A stretch of DNA of 6,566 bases from JBBKWG01 sp037968835. GTDB lineage: Bacteria > Pseudomonadota > Alphaproteobacteria > Rhodobacterales > Rhodobacteraceae. The stretch is from assembly GCA_037968835.1 (NCBI GenBank), contig JBBKWG010000074.1:1-6566 (forward strand), in the 5' to 3' direction. This document shows positions 1 to 4,421 of the stretch, piece by piece; the stretch's first letter is position 1; every line of letters begins with the position of its first letter. The notes below the pieces were generated by a model. That model worked only from the letters and a program-made list of their open reading frames with translations, was not told where the DNA came from and made no database searches. Made by a program: the position numbers and the translations under genes.

Positions 1-617
1 ATCAGGCTGTTCTGAAGCGCCAGATTATACTGACCGATGGCGCCGCTCACCTGCGGCTCAAGCGGAGAGCCGACGATGGCGGGCAGCTTGCCGAGATCGG
101 GAAGCCCGAACACCAGAAATTCACTGAGGCCGGTCTGCGACAATTCCAGGATGCCGGTGGTGATCGAGGTGATGACCCCGCCCGCCGTCGTGAGCACCTG
201 CTGTTCGCTCGGCAGACCCGCACCAAGGATGGCGCGGAAATCGTTGCCGCCAAACCAGATCGCCGTCAGCGGGCTGTCGCCAAGATCGGGCGCGGCGGAG
301 GCGTAGAACTCGCGCTGCAAAGCAAAGTCGGGGCTGGCGTCGCCGTTGGTGACGGCGGTCGCGCCGCCATAGTCGAAGTTGGTGCCGCTGGTGAAATCGG
401 CGCCAAGCTGCGTCGCCCATGTATCGCCGTTGGTGTACTGGCCTTCGGGATAAACCGAATCAAGCCACGTGCCCCCGGCATTCAGCGTCGCCGCCTGAAC
501 ATTGCCCGGATCGCTCAGACTGTCGCCAAAGACCAGCAGGCTGGAATACGGACCGATCGTGTCTGCCGAAACCGGCAGTGCAAAGATAACGGCCGTCGCG
601 GCCACAACAAGTTTCAC
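1..617 (-). CDS. Secreted GDSL/SGNH-family esterase or lipase, N-terminal part (runs off left edge)
   Basis: The minus-strand frame stays open from a GTG at 617 to the window edge, giving 205 codons with no stop, so the C-terminus is missing. Residues 1-18 look like a signal peptide: Lys2, a hydrophobic stretch, then VSA before Asp19, so the product is probably exported. Block I is VFGDSLSD with the presumed nucleophile Ser33. A block II-like FDYGGA has glycines at 84-85. Block III is FGGND with oxyanion-hole Asn125. FGLPDLGKLPA (170-180) is typical of the plant-lipase-like GDSL branch. The catalytic Asp-x-x-His of block V should lie beyond the edge. The GTG start is supported by a purine-rich GGGGGGA about 7 nt upstream and by where the signal peptide begins. 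The gene is transcribed divergently from the radical SAM gene. The substrate is unknown; ester hydrolysis is inferred from the family. A C-terminal anchoring domain cannot be excluded. Confidence 0.
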   Translation of the reverse strand, partial: MKLVVAATAVIFALPVSADTIGPYSSLLVFGDSLSDPGNVQAATLNAGGTWLDSVYPEGQYTNGDTWATQLGADFTSGTNFDYGGATAVTNGDASPDFALQREFYASAAPDLGDSPLTAIWFGGNDFRAILGAGLPSEQQVLTTAGGVITSITTGILELSQTGLSEFLVFGLPDLGKLPAIVGSPLEPQVSGAIGQYNLALQNSL

Positions 618-641
618 AGTAATTTCCCCCCAGAATATAAG
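613..641 (+). promoter_or_regulatory. Possible sigma70-type promoter for the radical SAM gene
   Basis: TTCACA at 613-618 matches the -35 consensus at five of six positions. After a 17-bp spacer comes TATAAG at 636-641, matching the -10 consensus at five of six. Initiation would fall near 648, giving a leader of roughly 80 nt before the ATG at 727, with the LexA-type box inside that leader. The -35 hexamer overlaps the GTG start codon of the divergent esterase gene. This is a pattern match only; alphaproteobacterial promoters are often degenerate, so confidence is modest. Confidence 0.
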
Positions 642-699
642 GGCCCGGCTTAGAGGACGGCTGACCGAAGGGTAGGCAAGCATTTTCGTTCTTGCGGAT

Positions 700-714
700 G
701 TTCTCTTTTTGTTC
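700..714 (+). promoter_or_regulatory. LexA-type SOS box (GTTC-N7-GTTC direct repeat)
   Basis: The sequence reads GTTC, TCTTTTT, GTTC: two perfect GTTC half-sites in direct orientation, 11 bp (one helical turn) apart. The alphaproteobacterial LexA operator is known to be a GTTC-N7-GTTC direct repeat, unlike the palindromes of E. coli or Bacillus. The box ends 12 bp before the radical SAM start codon, close enough to block transcription of that gene. A third GTTC at 688-691 lies 8 bp upstream of the first half-site. The box is in the shared divergent region, so it could also affect the esterase gene. The match is exact; LexA binding itself is inference. Confidence 0.
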
Positions 715-726
715 CATTCCTTCGAC

Positions 727-1809
727 ATGCCCCGCGCGTCTCATTTTCCAGATCCGTCGGCCCGTGGTCGGGCGTCACGCTCCAATCGTCCGGGGAGGTT
801 CGAACGGCACGACCGCGATGTTTTCGATGATGGCTGGACCGCCGACGACGACCTGCCGCCGATCCGCACCGAAGTCAGCATCGAGCGTCCGCGCAAGATA
901 ATCACCCGCAATACCTCGCCGGACATTTCCTTTGATCGCTCGATCAATCCCTATCGCGGTTGCGAGCATGGCTGCATCTATTGCTTCGCCCGCCCGACCC
1001 ACGCCTATCTTGGCCTCTCGCCCGGCCTCGACTTCGAGACCCGGCTGATCGCGCGTCCCGATGCGCCCGAGATCCTGGAACGCGAATTGCGCGCGAAAAG
1101 CTATCGCCCCGCCACAATCGCCATCGGAACCAACACCGATCCTTATCAGCCGATCGAAGCCGAACACCGGATCATGCGCCGCATCCTCGAAGTGCTGCTG
1201 GCCTATCGCCATCCGGTCGGGGTCGTCACCAAGGGCACGCTGATCGAACGCGACGCGGACATCCTTGGCGAAATGGGTCGGATGGGGCTGGCGCGCGTCG
1301 GTATCACTGTCACCACGCTCGATGCGAAGGTGTCCCGCGCGATGGAACCCCGGGTGCCCAATCCCGCCCGCCGGCTTCAGACCATCGAACGGCTGACCAG
1401 GGCCGGTTGCCCGGTGCGCGTGATGGTGTCGCCGGTCGTGCCCGCGCTGACGGACCACGAGCTTGAAGCCATCCTTGCACGCGCAGCCGACGCCGGGGCG
1501 GTGGCCGCAAGCTGGATCATGCTGCGCTTGCCGCTGGAAGTTGCGCCGCTGTTTCGCGAATGGCTGGCGGCCGAATTCCCAGACCGCGCCGAACGGGTGA
1601 TGGGCCGAGTGCGCGAATTGCACGGCGGCAAGGACTACGATCCCGAATGGGGCAAGCGAATGACGGGCGAGGGCGCGTTCGCCGAACTCGTGGCGCAGCG
1701 TTTTGCCATCGCGATCAGACGGCTGGGGCTTGCCTCCACGCTGCCGCCGCTGCGCACCGATCTGTTTCAGCCCCCGATCCGCGCGGGCGACCAGTTGTCG
1801 CTGTTTTGA
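727..1809 (+). CDS. PA0069-family radical SAM protein (SplB-like, COG1533) with C-terminal clamp-binding motif
   Basis: This 360-residue protein carries the radical SAM cluster motif C79-EHG-C83-IY-C86, preceded by SINPYRGCEHG and followed by FARPTHAY, typical of the SplB/COG1533 group annotated as DNA repair photolyase-like. An RGRASRSNRPGRFE segment near residues 13-26 matches the PA0069 subgroup. Further family landmarks are GTNTDPYQPIE (124-134), VVTKG (166-170) and a VMVSPVVPALTD stretch (222-233). The protein should bind a [4Fe-4S] cluster and S-adenosylmethionine; its substrate is not known. It ends in DQLSLF, with QLSLF matching the bacterial beta-clamp-binding consensus. ATG 727 is preferred over the in-frame TTG at 709, which lies inside the LexA-type box; neither has a clear Shine-Dalgarno sequence, so a weakly translated or leaderless message is possible. 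The DUF2484 pair follows after 61 bp on the same strand. Function in DNA repair is plausible, not shown. Confidence 0.
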   Translation: MPRASHFPDPSARGRASRSNRPGRFERHDRDVFDDGWTADDDLPPIRTEVSIERPRKIITRNTSPDISFDRSINPYRGCEHGCIYCFARPTHAYLGLSPGLDFETRLIARPDAPEILERELRAKSYRPATIAIGTNTDPYQPIEAEHRIMRRILEVLLAYRHPVGVVTKGTLIERDADILGEMGRMGLARVGITVTTLDAKVSRAMEPRVPNPARRLQTIERLTRAGCPVRVMVSPVVPALTDHELEAILARAADAGAVAASWIMLRLPLEVAPLFREWLAAEFPDRAERVMGRVRELHGGKDYDPEWGKRMTGEGAFAELVAQRFAIAIRRLGLASTLPPLRTDLFQPPIRAGDQLSLF

Positions 1810-1845
1810 AGCGGCGTCATTTTCTTGCCGGAATCGCGCGCTAGG

Positions 1846-1861
1846 CCTGCACCAGCAGGAG
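1846..1861 (+). promoter_or_regulatory. RBS of the first DUF2484 gene, partly held in a small hairpin
   Basis: AGGAG at 1857-1861 is a good Shine-Dalgarno sequence 9 nt before the ATG at 1871, and it decides that start. CCTGC (1846-1850) can pair with GCAGG (1855-1859) around a four-base loop, ACCA, so three bases of the Shine-Dalgarno sequence fall in the stem. The stem has only five pairs, so it may be weak in the cell. Confidence 0.
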
Positions 1862-1870
1862 TGCACTATA

Positions 1871-1900
1871 ATGTCCCTTTCCTTGATGTCCCTTTCACTC
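1871..1900 (+). repeat. 15-bp tandem duplication at the start of the DUF2484 gene
   Basis: Positions 1871-1885 and 1886-1900 are tandem copies. The first 11 bases are identical (ATGTCCCTTTC) and 12 of 15 agree overall. Both encode Met-Ser-Leu-Ser-Leu, so start codon and N-terminus are duplicated in frame. The second copy aligns with the N-terminus of the downstream paralogue, which suggests the first is the added one. Confidence 0.
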
Positions 1901-2152
1901 ATTTCCGGATGCATCTGGGTGCTGCTCGCGACGATTGTCGCCACTCTGCCGATGCGCCGCCAGTATATCCCCGGCGTGACGCTGCTGATCGCGGCGCCGT
2001 TCCTGCTTGGCTGGATCGCTGCCGATCACGGCTGGTGGATCTTCGCGGTCGGCGTCTTTGCTTTCGCCTCGATGTTCCGCAACCCCCTGATCTATCTCTG
2101 GAGGCGGGCGCGGGGCGAGCGACCGGAACTACCGTCGGAACTCACCTCGTGA
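1871..2152 (+). CDS. DUF2484-family small membrane protein, first copy
   Basis: This 93-residue protein is almost entirely hydrophobic, with three predicted membrane helices at about residues 5-26, 33-50 and 54-68. A basic MRRQY lies between helices 1 and 2, and a basic tail starts at RNPLIYLWRRARG. By recall it matches DUF2484, a family of unknown function found in Rhodobacterales next to murB and usually murC. Positive charges between helices 1 and 2 and after helix 3 suggest both sit in the cytoplasm. The ATG at 1871 is supported by AGGAG 9 nt upstream. The first five residues, MSLSL, are immediately repeated as MSLSL, so an ATG at 1886 would give the start found in the sister gene; its spacing from the AGGAG is too long. 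It overlaps the next gene by four bases. A role linked to peptidoglycan precursor synthesis is guilt by association only. Confidence 0.
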   Translation: MSLSLMSLSLISGCIWVLLATIVATLPMRRQYIPGVTLLIAAPFLLGWIAADHGWWIFAVGVFAFASMFRNPLIYLWRRARGERPELPSELTS

Positions 2153-2409
2153 CGGTTTCGCTGATCCTTGCCTGTGTCTGGGCGTTGTCTGCCAATCTGA
2201 TCGCGTTCTTTCCCTCGAAACACGCCCATTGGCCGGCTGCCTATGGCCTGATCGCCACGGGATTGCCGCTGCTTTTCTGGGTGATCTACGAGAATGGCAT
2301 CGTGATCGGGGTTCTGGTGCTGCTGGCGGCGGCGTCGATCCTGCGATGGCCGCTTCGGTATCTGGTCAACTGGATCGTCGGTTTCGCGCGGCCCCACGCC
2401 GGTTCCTAG
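2149..2409 (+). CDS. DUF2484-family small membrane protein, second copy
   Basis: This 86-residue protein starts at a GTG sharing four bases (GTGA) with the stop of the preceding gene, so translation is probably coupled; no strong Shine-Dalgarno sequence is seen. Three hydrophobic segments are predicted at about residues 2-21, 29-46 and 50-65, the same topology as the first copy. The two align almost colinearly. Shared positions include SLI near the start, Cys9, Trp11, Leu13, Ala15, Ala19 and Pro22 of this copy, the Gly-x-x-x-Ile region of helix 2, and the ending AS-x-x-R-x-PL-x-YL. They are therefore diverged paralogues. The inter-helix segment differs: SKHAHW here against the basic MRRQY of the first copy. 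Function is unknown. An upstream extension in the same frame exists but would overlap the first copy entirely and lacks conserved features. Confidence 0.
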   Translation: MTVSLILACVWALSANLIAFFPSKHAHWPAAYGLIATGLPLLFWVIYENGIVIGVLVLLAAASILRWPLRYLVNWIVGFARPHAGS

Positions 2410-2415
2410 GCCGAT

Positions 2416-2470
2416 CGGGGCAAGGGGCGCTGCCCCTCGCGCTCCCCGAGGTATTTCGGACAGGATGAAA
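2416..2470 (+). repeat. GC-rich hairpin element, probably a dispersed Rhodobacterales intergenic repeat
   Basis: A perfect six-pair stem, AGGGGC (2423-2428) with GCCCCT (2432-2437), closes on a three-base loop. An outer CGGGG (2416-2420) can pair with CCCCG (2444-2448). The right flank reads CCCCGAGGTATTT and ends in ACAGGATGAAAG. I recall similar units (GC hairpin, CCCCGGGGTATTT-like, then AAGATGAA-like) scattered between genes in Rhodobacterales. There is no U-run directly after the stem, so it is not a classic intrinsic terminator. It occupies the gap between the DUF2484 pair and murB. Repeat status needs a genome-wide count. Confidence 0.
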
Positions 2471-2504
2471 GCCGATCTGGCCATGCGCCGTGCGGAATGC
2501 TAGC

Positions 2505-2509
2505 GGAGG
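2505..2509 (+). promoter_or_regulatory. murB ribosome binding site with very short spacing
   Basis: GGAGG lies only three bases before the ATG at 2513, shorter than the usual 5-10. An in-frame TAG at 2501-2503 excludes any earlier start. An in-frame GTG at 2522 would have a 12-base spacing, so the true start may be either. Confidence 0.
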
Positions 2510-2512
2510 CCC

Positions 2513-3463
2513 ATGTTCGATGTGTCTTCTCTCAGTGTGCGCGGCAAGCTGATCGCCGACCGGGATCTGTCGGGGCTGACATGGCTTCGCGTCGGCGGTC
2601 CGGCGGACTGGCTGTTCATGCCGGCTGACGAAGACGATCTGGCCACGTTCCTGCGCGATCTGCCTGACGAAGTTGCAGTCTTTCCGATGGGCGTCGGCTC
2701 GAACCTCATCGTGCGCGACGGCGGGCTGCACGCGGTCGTCATCCGGCTCGGGCGCGCCTTCGGCGAGATCACGATTGACGGCACGCGCGTCACTGCGGGC
2801 GCAGCGGCGCTTGACGCCCAGGTCGCAAAACGCGCCGCCGAAGCCGGATTGGACCTGACTTTCCTGCGCACCATCCCCGGCGCAATCGGCGGTGCGGTTC
2901 GCATGAACGCGGGATGCTACGGCATCTATACCGCCGACCGATTTCTGAGCGCGACAGCGATCACCCGTCAAGGTGCGCGCGTCACGCTGGCCGCCGATGA
3001 TCTGAAATTCGCCTATCGCTACAGCGAATTGCCGGACGGCTTGGTTCTGACGTCGGCGACATTCGAGGCGCCAACGGGCGATCCCGAGGAGCTATCGGCG
3101 CGCATGGCCGACCAGATCGCCAAGCGCGACGCGACCCAGCCGACCAAGGCCTTGACCGCCGGTTCGACCTTCCGCAACCCGGCCGGGTTCAGCTCGACCG
3201 GGCGCGCCGACGACACCCACGATCTGAAGGCATGGAAGGTGATCGACGACGCCGGATTGCGGGGCGCACGGCGCGGCGGCGCAGAGATGTCGGCGATGCA
3301 TCCGAACTTCCTCGTCAACACCGGCACCGCGACCGCCGCGGATCTGGAAGGTCTGGGCGAAGAGGTGCGAGAAAGGGTGTTCCAACACTCGGGAATCACG
3401 TTAGAGTGGGAAATCATGAGGGTCGGTGAACAGACCCCAGAGGCAGACGGCAACGATAACTAG
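2513..3463 (+). CDS. murB: UDP-N-acetylenolpyruvoylglucosamine reductase (MurB)
   Basis: MurB is the cytoplasmic FAD enzyme that uses NADPH to reduce UDP-GlcNAc-enolpyruvate to UDP-MurNAc, the second committed step of peptidoglycan synthesis. The 316-residue product has the full motif set. TWLRVGGPA lies at 23-31. The FAD-binding MGVGSNLIVRDGG is at 59-71 and IPGAIGGAVRMNAGCYG at 121-137. YRYS at 168-171 holds the expected active-site Arg169. GSTFRNP at 217-223 holds Ser218, the likely proton donor. HPNFLVN is at 263-269, and LEWEI near the end holds the probable catalytic Glu300. Having GSTFRNP without the extra E. coli-type loop, and its length, point to a type II MurB. The ATG at 2513 is the only upstream possibility because a stop lies just before it. 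It is followed by ddl after 43 bp. The C-terminal tail after residue 305 is acidic and probably disordered. Confidence 0.
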   Translation: MFDVSSLSVRGKLIADRDLSGLTWLRVGGPADWLFMPADEDDLATFLRDLPDEVAVFPMGVGSNLIVRDGGLHAVVIRLGRAFGEITIDGTRVTAGAAALDAQVAKRAAEAGLDLTFLRTIPGAIGGAVRMNAGCYGIYTADRFLSATAITRQGARVTLAADDLKFAYRYSELPDGLVLTSATFEAPTGDPEELSARMADQIAKRDATQPTKALTAGSTFRNPAGFSSTGRADDTHDLKAWKVIDDAGLRGARRGGAEMSAMHPNFLVNTGTATAADLEGLGEEVRERVFQHSGITLEWEIMRVGEQTPEADGNDN

Positions 3464-3468
3464 ACGAC

Positions 3469-3486
3469 GCGCCGATGAAACGGCGC
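3469..3486 (+). other. Perfect hairpin in the murB-ddl gap
   Basis: GCGCCG (3469-3474) pairs perfectly with CGGCGC (3481-3486) around the loop ATGAAA. It begins five bases after the murB stop and ends four bases before the ddl ribosome binding site. No U-run follows, so termination is unlikely; it may act as an RNA processing or stability element between the two cistrons. Confidence 0.
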
Positions 3487-3490
3487 ACCA

Positions 3491-3497
3491 GAGGTGA
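3491..3497 (+). promoter_or_regulatory. ddl ribosome binding site
   Basis: GAGGTGA is a long match to the 16S anti-Shine-Dalgarno sequence, nine bases before the ATG at 3507. It fixes the ddl start and predicts efficient, independent initiation despite the 43-bp gap after murB. Confidence 0.
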
Positions 3498-3506
3498 CAG
3501 TCGGGC

Positions 3507-4421
3507 ATGTCGAGCAGGACATCCCCCAAAGTGGCGGTTCTCATGGGCGGACCCTCGGCCGAGCGCGAGGTGTCCTTGTCCTCGGGACGGGAATGCGCAG
3601 CCGCTTTGCGGGTAACAGGGTATGAGGTGGTGGAACTGGACGCGGGGCCGGACCTTGCCGCGCGTCTCGGCGACATCGCGCCCGATGTTGTGTTCAACGC
3701 ATTGCATGGCCGCTGGGGCGAGGACGGCTGCGTTCAGGGTCTGCTGGAATGGCTGCGCATCCCCTACACCCACTCCGGGGTGCTGGCCTCGGCGCTGGCG
3801 ATGGACAAGGCGCGCACCAAGACGGTCTATGCCGCAGCCGGGATACCTATTGCGCCAAGCGGAATTTTCCACAAGGCCGAGGTCGCAGCGCGCCACGTGA
3901 TGGAGCCGCCCTACGTCATCAAGCCGAACAACGAAGGCTCCTCGGTCGGCATCTATATCGTGCGCGAAAGCGCCAACGGCCCTCCGCAGATCGCCGACAC
4001 CATGCCGGACACGCTGATGGTCGAAGCCTATGTGCCCGGGCGCGAACTGACCGTCACCGTGATGGAGGACCGCGCACTTTGCGTGACCGAGATCGTGACC
4101 GACGGCTGGTATGACTACCACGCCAAATACGCCCCCGGCGGCAGCTATCACGTGGTGCCCGCCGATATCCCCGAGCAGATCACAGCCGCCTGCCTTGCCC
4201 ATTCGCTGAACGCGCACCGCATTCTTGGCTGTCGCGGCATCAGCCGCACCGATTTCCGCTGGGACGACACCAAGGGCGCCGACGGGTTGATCGCGCTGGA
4301 AACCAACACCCAGCCCGGCATGACCCCGACATCGCTGGCGCCAGAACAAGCGGCGCAGGTCGGCATCGCTTTCCCCGCGCTGTGCGACTGGATCGTGAAG
4401 GATGCCTCATGCGGTCGTTGA
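3507..4421 (+). CDS. ddl: D-alanine--D-alanine ligase (Ddl)
   Basis: Ddl is an ATP-grasp enzyme that joins two D-alanines in the cytoplasm to make the dipeptide added by MurF to the peptidoglycan precursor. The 304-residue protein is close in length to E. coli DdlB. The N-terminal substrate motif GGPSAEREVSL (14-24) contains Glu19. ALHGRWGEDGCVQG (65-78) and the ATP-binding AMDK (98-101) follow. VIKPNNEGSSVG (137-148) includes Lys139 and the omega-loop-contacting serines. YDYHAKY (202-208) is the form that favours D-Ala rather than D-lactate at the second site. SRTDF has the expected Arg247. ETNTQPGMTPTSL (265-277) supplies the metal ligands Glu265 and Asn267; Thr266 is more often valine, isoleucine or alanine in the family, a minor change. 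It sits between murB and ftsQ, the usual dcw position, and its last 13 bases overlap ftsQ. Confidence 0.
   Translation: MSSRTSPKVAVLMGGPSAEREVSLSSGRECAAALRVTGYEVVELDAGPDLAARLGDIAPDVVFNALHGRWGEDGCVQGLLEWLRIPYTHSGVLASALAMDKARTKTVYAAAGIPIAPSGIFHKAEVAARHVMEPPYVIKPNNEGSSVGIYIVRESANGPPQIADTMPDTLMVEAYVPGRELTVTVMEDRALCVTEIVTDGWYDYHAKYAPGGSYHVVPADIPEQITAACLAHSLNAHRILGCRGISRTDFRWDDTKGADGLIALETNTQPGMTPTSLAPEQAAQVGIAFPALCDWIVKDASCGR
4397..4402 (+). promoter_or_regulatory. ftsQ ribosome binding site inside ddl
   Basis: GAAGGA lies six bases before the ATG at 4409, inside the ddl coding sequence. It selects this ATG rather than the in-frame GTG at 4382 and indicates translational coupling of ftsQ to ddl. 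Confidence 0.

Noticed and set aside
709..726. Alternative TTG start six codons upstream for the radical SAM protein
   Set aside because: It lies inside the LexA-type box, lacks a Shine-Dalgarno sequence, and adds residues unlike the family N-terminus.
1831..1835. GANTC (CcrM methylation) site upstream of the DUF2484 gene
   Set aside because: A single GAATC is expected by chance in this length, and no CtrA-like TTAA-N7-TTAA motif accompanies it.
775..1944. Long minus-strand open frame (389 codons) opposite the radical SAM gene
   Set aside because: It is an antisense shadow caused by high GC and codon bias; its translation is rich in Arg, Gly, His and Asp with no recognisable domain, while the opposite strand has clear radical SAM motifs.
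2423..2437. Intrinsic terminator after the DUF2484 pair
   Set aside because: The stem is strong, but no U-run follows; the nearest T-run is only TTT at 2454-2456, well away from the stem.
2465..2503. Twelve-residue leader ORF (MKADLAMRRAEC) just before murB
   Set aside because: Its ATG belongs to the tail of the suspected dispersed repeat (ACAGGATGAAAG), no spaced ribosome binding site precedes it, and there is no codon pattern suggesting attenuation.
3414..4349. Minus-strand open frame of 311 codons opposite ddl
   Set aside because: No family resemblance; the plus strand encodes a complete Ddl with all catalytic motifs.
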